Shown here: positions 22,596 through 33,983 of the stretch, in pieces
Position numbering within the stretch: position 1 is the first letter of the stretch
Layout: every line of letters starts with the position of its first letter
DNA from: Macrocybe gigantea
Lineage: Eukaryota > Basidiomycota > Agaricomycetes > Agaricales > Callistosporiaceae
Length of the DNA: 58,412 bases
Reading direction: 5' to 3'
Assembly: GCA_011319805.1 (NCBI GenBank)
Contig: SJRY01000150.1
Coordinates: 1 to 58,412, forward strand
Made by a program: the position numbers and the translations under genes
The notes under the pieces: generated by a model
Database searches by the model: none
The model's input: only the letters and a program-made list of their open reading frames with translations
What the model was told of the DNA's origin: nothing

Positions 22596-24691
22596 GGAAC
22601 AACTGAATAAGAGAAAATGGGAGAAAGCGGTAAAGTACCAGCGACTACGTGGTATTTAGAAAGAGGTGGAGAAGATGGCTGACAGAAGAAGAGCCGCTGA
22701 CGCCCGATAAGCCAGCGACGAGATTGGAGAAAGATGATACAGACGAGGAGAACGGAGGAGCTAATACTTATGGGATTTCTGAGCGGCGACAGGTCCAGGG
22801 CGTCTAGACACGCGAATCGAAGCATTCCGCTAGAACGAGAAGCATGTCCTCCCCCATTTTTGGCAACAACGCTCCGACACTCTGGTTTCCTCTCATTCTC
22901 CCATAAACGACTGCCTAAATCGCGCCGACCATTCCTCTATTAGTCAATCCTTTTGTGTCCTTCACAAAGTGTCGTCCTGACCGAGCTGCAACAGAGTGGA
23001 AAAAAAAGGTTTTGCTTTCGACACTGGCAAGCTCAGGCTGTCATTCAACGTAAAATGAAACACGGGCTCTGGCTCTTCGCCTCCATCAAAGATGTCCCAT
23101 CAAACGACCCTCATTCGACACGCTGAAATGACCAAGACGCCGAGGCTCAATTTGCTTCTGGGAAAACACGAGGCTCTTCAATCATGTATGAATGTACGTT
23201 AACCGTCTTTTTTCGCCACGTTTTTTCCTTCAAGCAGCAGGTCTCCAAGGCGACTTTGCAGGAAAAAAAAAACAAGAGTTCGCTCGTGAACTCGTCATTG
23301 ATCTGCCATTTGTCATTCTCACTGATGTCAGACGAGACTCTGGTCGTTTGCACCAATACTCTATTTTGGTCTTTGTCCATTAAACGCAAGGCACATCTTG
23401 GTATACAACATGTATTCGATGAGAACAAGTCCTCGAAGATGTTCTCGTTCAGCACGTCCAGAGCCTCGAGCCTCTTGCATGTAAGGATCGACCCAGGGCC
23501 GCATCTCCGGAAAACTCGGCGATGTGATTCGGCTCCCCACTCGTCCTGATGCGTCTCGCAGCCGAAAAGGAGCACTCAGAAAAATCGCAAAAGTGAGCTC
23601 CGTCTCACAATTTTTTTCCTTTGCAAGGCCAAATTTCTCTACTTCCGAGCCGACGGCCCACGATGCCAGCTCCGTCGGACCTAGCAGCACGGAAAGACGT
23701 ATGTGATAAATTTTGTCAGGGTGGCAATATGAAACGCTTTGCTCCATCGACTCTTGTGGCTGGACGCCTCTGGACGCCTCAACGGCTGACATGGCCGTAT
23801 GAATCGGGACGATGAAGTAAGATGGTCTGATGGTCTGTCAAAGAAATCAACCCGCAAGTCTTTCTGAACGCTGTTATAAGCATGACCTTTCAGTTTCTCC
23901 AACTGCCATTCTCCTCCCCTTCTGATGAGTAGATCCCGTAAGTGCATCGCACCTACAACTCCGAAACCAATTCCCGATTCGCATGGACGTCAGAGGTCCT
24001 TCGCTGTCTTACGTCGGAGCTCTCACGCCACCACATGACACCGCCGATTCAGAAGCATGAAACCGTACAGCTGTCGTTCCTCCAGTCGTTGAGGCTCGTC
24101 CGCACTAGAAAGTTTTTTAGGGATCGTCGAGTAGTCTTCTGGACTGAGAATCCAAGCTAGTAGCGTGCAGATCTTCAAGTTTCGACGACATCATATGTTC
24201 TATCTCGACAGATGCGAAACAGCCAATTTCACCACGCCCTATCGCGCCCTGCGAGTTAGCATGGCGCCCCGTGGAGGTGTACAGGAAGACGTGATGCTTG
24301 ATGGGAGACCTGCGCACCCCAGATTCTATCTCTTCATCATGCAGAGCATGGAACACGATGGTCCTCATCCGGGACTAGCCATCGGAGCACCACAGCTGCG
24401 AGCAAAAACCAGGAATAAAGGACAAGCCACAAAACCGGCAGCCTACGAAAGGCAAACGGACTAATTGTGGCGCACGATGTCATCAAATGCTGCGTCCATC
24501 TGATGTTTGAAAAATGCAGGCCGTGTTTGTAATAGAAATGATATTCACCGGCCGATGCGGGATTAATACATGGCTCGAACTTCACTGATCCAAGAAATCC
24601 TACAGCTCGTCGAAGAAAATGGAAATGCATAAGGGATTCGTGCGAGCAAAGCGTGTTTGTAAGAAAGCAGTGGCGGAGACACACGGAGGTT
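22596..24691. other. Spacer between P450 promoter and CAX 3' end
   Basis: 2.1 kb. Minus-strand frames at 23147-23575, 23361-23792 and 23681-23947 overlap in different phases; one contains a plausible-looking stretch (GPTELASWAVGSEVEKFGLA), yet no start, splice site or family supports a gene. No repeats or RNA gene seen. Confidence 0.4.
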
Positions 24692-26740
24692 CTAACAGGA
24701 CAAATGACGACCTTGAAGCATCCTCTCCGTCTCGGGAAAATTCCAAAACGACAGGGCGATGAGAACATATACGGCTAGTTTGCACCTCTAGATAAGACGG
24801 AACGCCAAAGAGAGACACAAAGACATACATATGAGGACGACGCCACTTAACCAATGCGACTTGCCATCTTCGACCGAGAACTTGACAAGCAAAACAGAGA
24901 AGAACAAGACCTAGCCAGGATCGCTCAAGAAAAGTGACACTAAAAGCCTTACACACGAAATTCAACGCACAACAGTTTCCAGCGGATCAAAGAGGAGCGT
25001 CAGGGGCTTATCCATCCCCCAAGCGACGAGAACCAATACAGGTATCACGAACAGCGCGATCTGTATGCAGCTGCCGACCGCGACACTCATCGCTAGGTCG
25101 AACTTACCCTTGCGAGCGACAACGACGGCCGTCGTGTGCTCCGCTGCGTTGCTGATAACGGGTATGACGATCAGCGTGATCCATTCCTTGGAGATGCGTG
25201 GATGAGAGGACACGAGGCCTTCCAGGGACGAGACGAGGTGTTCAGCCGTGAAATACGCTAGAGCCGTCGTCGCCACGAGGAGGAACAGCGCCGTCGGAGC
25301 GTTAAGTTTGAGGTACTCAATGTCCTGGTCCGAGGATCGGGAGGCAGTCGCTGTGATGGGGGCAGGGAGGGTTTCCGTCGACGTGCGAGCGAAGGACGAG
25401 CGAGACGAACCCGAGCCCAGCGAGCCCGTTTGATGGGTATCCAGGAAAAGGTAATTGTGGGAATAGAACTGGAAGAATAGCTACGAGGATAACCATCAGC
25501 TTAATTTCCTCGGACACTGAAGAGGCGGAGCATACATAAGCCACATAGCTAGGAGAACGATTAGAATCACCAGCTGCGATGTTAACGGACACAAGGACTT
25601 ACATCAGGATCAGAATGACTGCACTTCCACGACTCAGCTGAAGGAGGACGGAAACCTCGGTGCCGGGGGCCAACCTGTCTTCCAAATACTCATGCTGTAC
25701 GTAAATTAATGCATCAAAGTTAGATTAGACATCACGACATTGACTTACAAACGCCATGGGCACGATGAGGGATGTGACACAGACAATCATTAAGGACGAA
25801 TTCAACTGCGCGACCATTGGCTGAAATTCTTGCTGATGGAACCGGAAACCCCCAACTGTACATACAGAGCGTGTAAGCATTGCTAGGCATACAAATGCGT
25901 GGTATCCATGCCTATGAACGCCATTCCGAGAACGAGGAGCAGATTGCTTAACAATCCACCCAGCAAAGAACTCTGGACAAGTTCTAATTCACACTAACAG
26001 GAATGCGGATTAGTTAGCAGACCCGAACGGATGACTGAACTGCCGACCTTCTGTAATGCGATGCCGGCAATGATCATTTCGACGATATTACCGAGCGTAG
26101 CATTCAAAAGCCCACCAAAGCTCGAGCTTGTCCTTAGTGCAATCTGCTCTGTTCCGAAGCCAAGCAATGCCGCAAGCGGCACGATACCCAGACATGAAAA
26201 CACAAACACCAGTGTGGAGCTTTGATGCGTGTAATGGAGAGCCCAGGAGATAGGGATGAAGACAAGACAAACGTTCAGCGGTGTGTACTTCATGGCTGCC
26301 TTGAGAGAGGCAGAGTAAGAAGGAGCAGGCCCGACTGGTTTGGTGGGTGTGAAGAGGACGCGAAGACGAGTGCCGGGACCACCGGATAATGGGCGTCGAT
26401 GAGGCGCGATAGCCATGGTGGTATTAGTGACATTGGCTTTGTCGTACTTTGAAGGTGTGGAGTTCGCTTTGACCTCAGCCTTCTCGTCGCGTGCGTCCAT
26501 GACTGAAGTGTCGTTCTTTGCTACAGCACCAGCGGAGACATCGGCATCGGCATCTTGCGCTGCAGTGCGAGTGACTGAAATAAGAAATTCGTCGAAAGAC
26601 GCCTTCATTTGAGTCGGCCTATGCTTGGAGCCACTACAAGGAGGTTCATCGTCGTCCTCGGCGGCGAGAGTGCGTGTTGGCTGGGGCAGAACATGATTGG
26701 CGGCGATATTGCTTTCCGAAATTGTGATAGTTTCTCCCAT
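24692..26740 (-). CDS. CAX-type Ca2+/H+ antiporter (VCX1-like)
   Basis: Vacuolar-type exchanger that moves Ca2+ into the vacuole against protons. Start ATG 26740 (MGETITISESNIAANH). Residues 1-~135 form an acidic, Ser/Thr/Asp-rich cytosolic extension. Then come paired helices and the two CaCA repeats: alpha-1 (LNATLGNIVEMIIAGIALQK, with the GNxxE signature) and alpha-2 (VIPVISNAAEHTTAVVVA, then VGSCIQIALFVIP). A hydrophilic loop between the halves (HQTGSLGSGSSRSS) replaces the acidic helix of plant CAX. The C-terminal exons give VLLVKFSVEDGKSHWLSG and YVLIALSFWNFPE and finish RHLSC at 24692; these needed two introns (phase-0 donor GTT|GTGCGT near 24975, and 24800s). All joins are clean. The N-terminal extension may be autoinhibitory, as known for plant CAX, but this is inference. 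Confidence 0.93.
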
Positions 26741-27754
26741 TCACGGTGCGAAAGCGGGGCGCCTGGCGACGCAAGGCTGTGGTAAGCGAAATGTGCTTGG
26801 CTTTGGACTGCTTTTATGCATGCCGTGGCTGAGCATTCCTTGGCGTGACGGTGGTGGAGATTAGAAATTAGAAATCACACTAACGTGATCAGGGGGTGCT
26901 CGCTCTCGGTGTTGGTCCATGAATAGCCACCGAACTACAAGTTCCCCGTCGACACCACAGTGGAACATCGTCATGCACATAGTCCAGATGTTAGCTGAGA
27001 TAGGGTGCTCATTTTCCAAGCCAGCCGACCGCACAAGAGTGATTTGCAAAATCGGAAGATGCAGCTCTTACGCACCTCAATTATATTCCATGGAGTCATC
27101 TCCGCATTTTGATCAAACAGTGAATTCGGAATCGGATCCAATACGTATTGGATGTTTGTGCGCGGCGATAAAGTTCCCAAAGAAATCCGAAAAGAGTCCT
27201 CACAGAGTAGAGTCTTCTGAACGAACTATGGTCCGAAGAAAACGCCTGTCCTCCAGGTCATTGGAATATCAGTAGCCGTGACGGACGCATGCCGAAAGAC
27301 AGCAATAATACACGACAATGAGAATATAATTATATGTTTAGCGTCGCATGAAATGCACAAGAGAAGAAAGTTGAAGATGATGCAATGTGCTATATTCCAT
27401 CGGCAATCAGCGATAGGGCGCCAAGCCAGATTCATGTGTCCTACAGTCTTGAACGTCGTCCTCGCAAGTGTTCTGGACATGCAAGCTCAATCTCGAGTTC
27501 ATCCCATATAACAAATCGAAGATATGCCTTGGGTTGCGCAGCTGTCCTTGGTGACATGCCGCCAACAAAGAGGCTGTATGTATGTACATCGCGTTAGGCG
27601 CCCAAGCCCGTTCAGGGTCTGGCAACGATGACAGTTACAACGTGCGTTGCACCGCCGTTGTTCGTCTTTTTCCCTTTCTTCTAGGCCGTGCTTGTTTCTG
27701 ATCCTTTCCGTTTAAGACCGTTGCTCATGCCCACCGTCTAGTTGTCGGTTCGCC
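26741..27754. other. Divergent spacer between CAX and a membrane protein gene
   Basis: 1.0 kb bidirectional promoter region. Small frames only; no repeat or RNA gene noticed. Confidence 0.45.
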
Positions 27755-28766
27755 ATGTCTACTTCCTCATCTTTCGCCACACTCTTCGTGCTGACGGCAT
27801 GCCTGCCCAGCGTGTCCGCCAACAAGCTCAACTTGGATCCCGTAAACACGGGGACGTTCTCCGTCTATATCATCCTCGTTGCCTACACCGCCTACCAAGC
27901 GTATCGCGCGCTCGGCATCCTCAACCGTCCATTGCCAAAAGACAGGAAGGACGACGACGATCCGTTCCCTACAGAGCGAGTGCCGTACCTGAAGATCTTC
28001 CTCGCGACGCTGACGCTCATTGCGTGCTACATTCTCGAGACGACCTGGATACCCATCGATCTGGCCATAGATAGCCCGGGTGCCAGCTTGCATGGCACAT
28101 ACTATGGCATCAACGTCGCCGACCAGTTGTCGGACGTCCTCATGGCCTCAGGCCTTTTGCATTTCATTGACAACCGTCGGAAAGCGCTCTGCAGGAAGGA
28201 CGACAGGGGAGAACCCAGGACGATGTGCCCCCTTCCGCCCAGGCTGGAGAACACGATGGACAACGTGTTGCTGTCTGCTATGGCTTGTGTCGCCATCTCC
28301 AACCTCATCGTCGGCACCGCAGGCATTCAGCGTGCGTCGGATCCTGACTACGTGTTCTCCGTCTACGTCAATCTCTACCATGTCTACGTCGCTCTTTATA
28401 TCGTCATGACTCTGAACATCGCAGTTTCCTCTTTCCTGCTTTGGAAAAGCATTCCCGCTGGCGTGAAGGAATCTGAACGGGTGCGTATTTGGAAGTCCTG
28501 AGCTAAAACGATTCTCAGTTTAGACCATCTAGATATCTCGCGCTATTCTTACGCACATCGTGCCCTTGCTCGTCGTCCGCGCTCTGTTCAAGCTCTGCGT
28601 CGATATCGTCACATCTCTATCGTCCTCTGCGCTCAACATCAACTACGACGCAGTCGGTCTCGTCGAAGCCATCGTTGAATGTTTAACGTATTCCGCTGTA
28701 TTGTATATGGCGTTGAGCTTTGCCAGGCCTATATATCACAATGAAAAAGCAGGAGAGGTGGAATAA
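27755..28766 (+). CDS. Seven-helix membrane protein of unknown function
   Basis: 319 aa from exons 27755-28480 and 28533-28766; the 52-bp intron (GTGCGT...CATCTAG) keeps phase 0 and joins KESER to ISRAILTHIVPLLVVRAL. A cleavable signal peptide or first helix (FATLFVLTACLPSVSA) is followed by helices at FSVYIILVAYTAYQA, YLKIFLATLTLIACYILETT, DQLSDVLMASGLLHFI, NVLLSAMACVAISNLIVG, VNLYHVYVALYIVMTLNIAV, ILTHIVPLLVVRALFKL and ECLTYSAVLYMALSFA. The topology resembles the GPCR-like membrane proteins scattered through basidiomycete genomes; no ligand or enzymatic motif is seen. Note that an alternative acceptor a few bases upstream would shift the frame, and only the chosen one gives an open last exon. 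Confidence 0.8.
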
Positions 28767-28974
28767 CTTGTTCGCTCAGGTACACGGACAGGAACTCCAT
28801 TTCGTCACCAGCCAGTATTTGCTTTCGTTTTAGTAGTTTTTTCGACGCCTCCCAGTAAATACATTATGTACGTGGTCTGTTAATGTGGGTCTGATGGCCA
28901 GCTCTTATTTTAATTTCTCCTGTTTAATGTCTCTTGTCTTCCCATTAAAAGCCGCCGAATCTTTTCGAATTTGC

Positions 28975-29247
28975 TAAGGTAGGGCTCAGTCAATAGACCA
29001 CATCACGTGAAGTCCCACGCCTTTTTGGCAGAGGCTTCACTGTAACGAAAAATGTTAATAGAGCTTTCCTCGAGCCATAATTCAAAATTTCAAAACCACA
29101 GAAAGTTCTTAAATGCAATTCTTAAGAAATCTGTGGTTTTGAATTTTGACTGAATCGAGTTTAAACATTTCCATTCACTTTTGAAAGATTTCCCTGCGTA
29201 AGAGGGGCGGCACGTGATGTGGTCTATTCTGACCGAGCCCTACCTTA
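28975..29247. mobile_element. MITE, about 0.27 kb, TA target
   Basis: Imperfect terminal inverted repeats: 28977-29009 pairs with 29211-29245 (one mismatch and a two-base indel), both ends starting TA-AGGTAGGGCTC. Inside, a second inverted repeat (TCAAAATTTCAAAACCACAG near 29085 with its complement near 29140) would fold into a hairpin. No ORF. The terminal TA-AGGTA is shared with the 0.72 kb element at 8.5 kb, so the two may use related transposases. It inserted downstream of the membrane protein gene, in noncoding DNA. Confidence 0.88.
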
Positions 29248-29621
29248 CAATTATCATGAATCTGTCAGTTTTTGATCGGAAAACCTTTACGGATGCCTTT
29301 CAATCTATTGGTCCTTCGACAATGCTTCCGCCCTGCAGTATTATCGTCAATAAATAGTCGATGTCTTCCGACGTTTCCTCCATACATCTACGAAGACTCA
29401 TCAAAGCACGATTTTTCACCAAAACGACTATTGGGCTTGCCAGTGGAACGGTTTTTTCTTCATTCTTTCCCCCAGATGGCTCTGTCAAAGTGAGCGGGGT
29501 TCATAGGTTGCAATTTTGAATCCAATCCTCGCACTGTGCGGTCAGCGCTCTCTACATTCCTGGGAGCTGGACCGGACGACAGGAATTCTATCCTTGACTA
29601 TCAAGCCCTAGATGGGCTGCT

Positions 29622-30590
29622 ATGTTCCAGCAGAGCGTCGTCGGTGCTATCCTTGATTCCTGTCTCAATGATAAACGAACGCCCCTGACCTGCGCTTTCG
29701 TTAACAAATCCTGGCCAGCGGCGAGCCGATCACGGATGTTTTCTACTATCCATTTGAACGGCAGTCACCCGCGCTCGCTCGAATTACACATGGAATGTCC
29801 CAAAAGGCCACAACGGGGCTATCAGCCGGTGGACATCAACTTTTTCCACCGCTGTTTCCAAAACGTGGTTGACCTGCATGGCATTATTCACTGCGGCTCA
29901 TTCCGAGATGTCAGTGAACCCATCGGTACTAAGTCGTTTCCCTACATCGAGACTCTTACCCTAACCGCCAGCCGGTACTACGAAGACGAGATCTTTCCGG
30001 AATCCGACAACAAACTGGTCCTGTCGCCATACCTTAAATTTGTTTCCTTTCCCCAGATTTCACTTTCTTGCTTTGCTTGGCTCATCGATCAGAAATGCAG
30101 CGACAGGACTCGTATCTTGGCCGTTGATGTTTAGCCCGGGTATCAGCAATACTAGACGCGTATGTAAAAGAATTGAATAGAGACTTGTAGCAACCCAAAC
30201 CTGTCGCTTCTTGCGGCGTGCTAATTTCACGTTTTTCCTGTTTAGCGGAAAGCCGACAAAGGAAATCTAGTACTGCTCACTGGCGAAATCAGGTTGCAAC
30301 ACAACTGCGATCTCAGATCCCTCTTCGTTCAGGTCTGGGACGGACCTGCTGCTGTCGTGGACCACTTTTTGTCAAGACTGTCCTCCAAGGTCATTGAGGC
30401 GAAAGAGTTCACAGCATAGTCTCCAGACACCGGCGACGGTGGCTTGTGCTTGAATGTGAGTGAACTTCTGTCTGGTCCCAGGTCTTCGAGCATCCGTCAA
30501 GTTACTGTAACCATCAACTCAGAAAACAGGGCTCGGCTTGATGAACGGCTGCCTAGGACTCGAATATGCGGGGGCGTTCGATATCAATCG
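29622..30590 (+). pseudogene. Degenerate F-box protein copy
   Basis: Paralogue of the intact F-box gene 1 kb downstream. Aligned segments: CAFVNKSWPAASRSRMFSTI to CTLVCKSWSYKCRSRAFFKI; HCGSFRDVSEPIGTKSFPYI to SCETFRDIVNLISSESFPVL; LQHNCDLRSLFVQVWDGPAA to LENNINLRSISISVWDYPAL; VSELLSGPRSSSIRQVTVTI to LDDLLSSPRFSGVRSITINV. The copy lacks ~60 residues in the middle, has a TAG at 30132-30134 and another near 30418, and its N-terminal F-box is eroded. Stops and the internal deletion make this a pseudogene by sequence; the first 170 codons remain open and could still be expressed. Confidence 0.7.
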
Positions 30591-31167
30591 CAGACTGAAG
30601 GGGTAGACATACTGTTAATCAAAGTGAGTGCGTCAAAAACGCATGACGGAAGTTGCCAATTTACTGATCGACGCATGCCACTTGAAGGAAGCAAACATTA
30701 TTTCGTTGCGCAAACATGTTAAGCGCGATATGTCCAGCTTTGCTGGAAGGAGAGCATTCTTGGTCGAGCGGGGCAAAGTTCATGAACGGCGGAACGGAGC
30801 TGCTCTCAACTGGATGTTTGTGAGTAACAATCAAGACGCCAATAGTTGAACATCCCCAGCTGTCAAGAGAGCGGCTAAAAACGTACGCTACATGCTATAC
30901 CGTCATGATCAGGACAAATAGCTTGATGCCATTGCAATTTTCTCGTGAGAAATAGTTGGCGGATCAGACGCGCAGGAAGTAACAGCTTCCTGTCGCCTGT
31001 CAAGAGTCGAGAGCACAGTGTGGGCGATGGGTACCCTAGGAGTAATGGAGCCTATGGACATCTGTAGGCTACTATTTGTCAATGTTAGGACGAGCTGGCC
31101 AACACCAAGACGCCTGTCACTGAGGATCAACTACGCAACGTTGATAACGAACGACCTGGATCCAGCA

Positions 31168-32302
31168 ATGGAGTCAATGCCGTCACCCACCGCCCTCCCC
31201 TTCGAGCTTGCGGAGCTCATCCTCGATGAATTTGACACTGAAAAGGACAAATCGACGCTCCTAAAATGCACTCTCGTTTGTAAATCATGGTCCTACAAGT
31301 GCAGATCTCGAGCCTTCTTCAAAATTCGTCTCAATGGCGATAACTTGGAAAAATTTGCCTCACTTTTAAAGGGGAACTATACCTTCGGAATGTTTGTCAA
31401 AGACCTCGACATCACGGCGAAAGGTGACCCAGACACGTTTGCACGCATTATTCCCGTCGTCAATGATCACATCAACCCGCTATCGCTTTCGCTATACATA
31501 CCGAGTCCGCCGGATGTGCCACAGAGAAATGCGAGCTCCATTGCCCAAGTGTTTTCCGCGCCATTCCAAGGAGTGCTTCACTTGAAGGCCACAGTCAGCT
31601 GCGAGACTTTCCGAGACATCGTGAACCTCATTTCTTCGGAATCATTCCCTGTTCTACATTCCCTAATCCTTCGCGCTGATTGGAAGGACCAAAATGAGGC
31701 CATTCCGGAGTCTGTATTCGACCCCAGACTGTCGCCACACCTGACATCCATTGCCCTCCTTCACGTAAAGAACCCCATCTCTTGGTGGTTAATACGCCAG
31801 AAAGATGTTCTGCGGCCTTCTAAATTGACTCTTGGACTTTCGGCTGGCCACTCTGGATTGCCTGCCATGTACATACGGGAATTGGGAGCGAGTTTGGAAC
31901 ACCTCAAGATACTGGTCTCCTCGGTTGGAGGTGAGCATCAATTTCTTTTATCAGGCCGAAGTTAATTAGTTAATTTCAGAATTTCTACCACTCATAAACT
32001 TGGAGAACAACATTAACCTTCGGTCTATCAGCATCAGTGTCTGGGACTACCCAGCTCTCATTACATATCATATGTTATCTCAGATAACATCCATTGCCCT
32101 AGAAAAGATAGAATTCTTGGTGTGGAAGGCGTCCAAAGAAAGTCAGGAATCTTGGTCCAGACTGGATGACTTGCTGTCCAGTCCTCGATTCTCTGGTGTT
32201 CGCTCAATCACCATCAATGTCGGCCCGGATACGACGGCTACGCCTATCACGCAAACGTACCTTCCTAGGACCTATCGTTGTCGACAGCTACTTTTCAACT
32301 AA
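31168..32302 (+). CDS. F-box protein
   Basis: 361 aa from exons 31168-31930 and 31980-32302 (49-bp intron; GGAG|AA continues as EFLPLINLEN). The N-terminus is an F-box (LPFELAELILDEF, then LKCTLVCKSWSYKCRSRAFF) that would dock on Skp1 of an SCF ubiquitin ligase. The remainder has leucine-rich, LRR-like periodicity (LHSLILRADW; HLTSIALLHV; INLRSISISV) and would form the substrate-binding side. The frame is open further upstream to 31018, but ATG 31168 (MESMPSPTALPFELAE) starts the domain naturally. It lies in tandem with the decayed copy upstream and is followed within 170 bp by a MITE. Substrate unknown; such F-box families are large and variable in mushrooms. Confidence 0.85.
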
Positions 32303-32467
32303 AATGACGGTGGCCGAGTGAACAAGGGCGGGCCCGCGTAGTTTCCGGGCGCTTTTAAATTCATTTCGGCCACAGAACCCATATATCTACTTCGAATGGT
32401 TGTGAATTGTACTCCTTATGCGACGGCTTTCGCTATTTAGAAACTATCGAGTTCTTTATAACCCGCT

Positions 32468-32907
32468 TATTGCTGTTTGCAGTAAAGTTTGCGCGACCCC
32501 CAACACACACAAATAACGCGCTCAAAAGACCTCTCAACGCAGAACAACGATATCTCGACCATTTCTTGACGGATTTCCTTCATCCTTGAAGATTTCGCGT
32601 CGTCTAACTCACGGCCAGGGCGCCCCATCGTTAGAATGGTAGATTTCCTGTTTATTCATCTAAGTAATTCTCTACCCCCATCTCAGACACGAAAACAACG
32701 TTAGTACTTTATTCCTCCGACCAAATGCTTCGAAATTTGAATAACGATGGGGCGCCCTGGCCGTGAGTTAGACGACGCGAAATCTTCAAGAATGAAGGAA
32801 ATCCGTCAAGAAATGGTCGAGATATCGTTGTTCTGCGTTGAGAGGTCTTTTGAGCGCGTTATTTGTGTGTATTGGGGGTCGCGCAAACTTTACTGCAAAC
32901 AGCAATA
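32468..32907. mobile_element. MITE with 167-bp inverted arms
   Basis: Left arm 32467-32633 and right arm 32742-32908 are inverted copies differing at about two positions, separated by a 108-bp unrelated spacer. Both ends read TA-TTGCTGTTTGC, again compatible with a TA target duplication. The arms are long enough that a transcript through the element would fold into a near-perfect dsRNA. Each arm contains the same meaningless 50-codon frame (LLLFAVKFARP... on opposite strands), which explains a pair of mirror ORFs here. It sits between the F-box 3' end and the ATG12 promoter, about 440 bp from the ATG12 start. Confidence 0.92.
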
Positions 32908-33348
32908 AAATGACGGGCATTCTAGCTGACATGGTGTCCTGTGACGACGTTAATCCAAAGGCCAGGCTCAAACGAGTCGAGCCCGTAGCGTTAACTTTCT
33001 GTCTTATGCTAGATTTTATATCATCTCATTTCATCTATAAAAGTGGAACGCTTGATAGCCTTCGGAGTCACATTTACAGTGAAATACTCCATTTATATAA
33101 TCATCCGAACGCTGGAGAAGGCTGTGGTCGTACACCTTGTTTTACGTCGGTCGTAATCTACACAGCTCGCTATCCATCCTTCTTGAGTGCGAAAGAATCT
33201 GCAAGCTATCCAGAAGTACATAGTAGGCGCGATTTGATTTCGAGCCTGACTGACCAATATACATGCCGTGGGCACAAACGGAGTTTGCCGAAACACCTGA
33301 ACTGAGTTTCAATTGCTTGCTAGCGTGCGTCCACTGCCGGACAGAACG

Positions 33349-33983
33349 ATGGCACAACCCTCGGGAAGTCCTGAGCCAGCTACTCGTCCATTACCACCGT
33401 CATGGTCCGTTCAGGAACAGTCAGAGATACTCAGCGAGGGTCAGAAAGCGTTGGAGACATATAAAAAACGCGACCCATCGAAAGGTCTGTCGTATCGTTG
33501 TGTCTTCAAACTGCCGGCACTCATCATCCCTAAATCAACAGTGATTGTGCGATTCAAAGCCATTGGAAATGCGCCTGTAATGAAACAGAATTTCTACAAG
33601 ATCACATCCTCCAACCGGTTCCAAGCGGTGATACAGTTCTTGAGGAAGGAATTAGGTTGGCAGGCTGGTGAACCTTTAGTGAGTTCTCATTCAAATTCTT
33701 CTGCGATAGACGCTAAGTTGTTCAGTTTACATACATCAATCTGGCGTTCTCTCCGGCACCCGATGATACCGTTTCTAATTTATTCAAGGTCTTCTTGCTG
33801 ACTGTTATCGTCCCTTATGTTTGACAAGACGTCTTATCTTTTTGTCCTGCAGTGCTTTGCGACGGATGGGCACCTAATTGTCAATTACAGGTATGGATTT
33901 ATCGTGTTCTTCCCGTGAACAAGCTCAATATAATTACTGCATGACTGATACATATGGTCAGTTCGACCGCGGCGTGGGGTTAG
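33349..33983 (+). CDS. ATG12: Autophagy ubiquitin-like protein ATG12
   Basis: 150 aa from four exons: 33349-33678, 33726-33788, 33853-33890 and 33962-33983, all GT-AG and in phase. The N-terminal ~60 residues are variable and Pro/Ser-rich (MAQPSGSPEPATRPLPPSWS). The C-terminal ~90 form the ubiquitin-like fold: VIVRFKAIGNAPVMKQNFYK, VIQFLRKELGW, FTYINLAFSPAPDDTVSNLF, then CFATDGHLIVNY and the tail SSTAAWG. The terminal Gly is the residue ATP-activated by ATG7, carried by ATG10 and joined to a lysine of ATG5; the conjugate drives ATG8 lipidation on the phagophore. The gene needs no protease because it ends at the Gly, as expected for this family. The last exon has only 22 nt, which makes it easy to miss in automatic annotation. 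Confidence 0.96.

Noticed and set aside
20201..26740. A secondary-metabolite gene cluster around the P450
   Set aside because: Neighbours are a Ca2+/H+ exchanger and a DUF6534-type membrane protein with about 2 kb spacers; no synthase, transferase or cluster regulator is nearby.
27755..28766. A frameshift between the two exons
   Set aside because: An acceptor at 28530-28532 (CATCTAG) instead of the upstream CTCAG gives a fully open, phase-0 join, so no frameshift is needed.
32407..32971. Two matching ORFs (LLLFAVKFARP...) on opposite strands, as if a duplicated gene
   Set aside because: They lie inside the inverted arms of the MITE; each is the mirror of the other and no start, domain or splice site supports coding.
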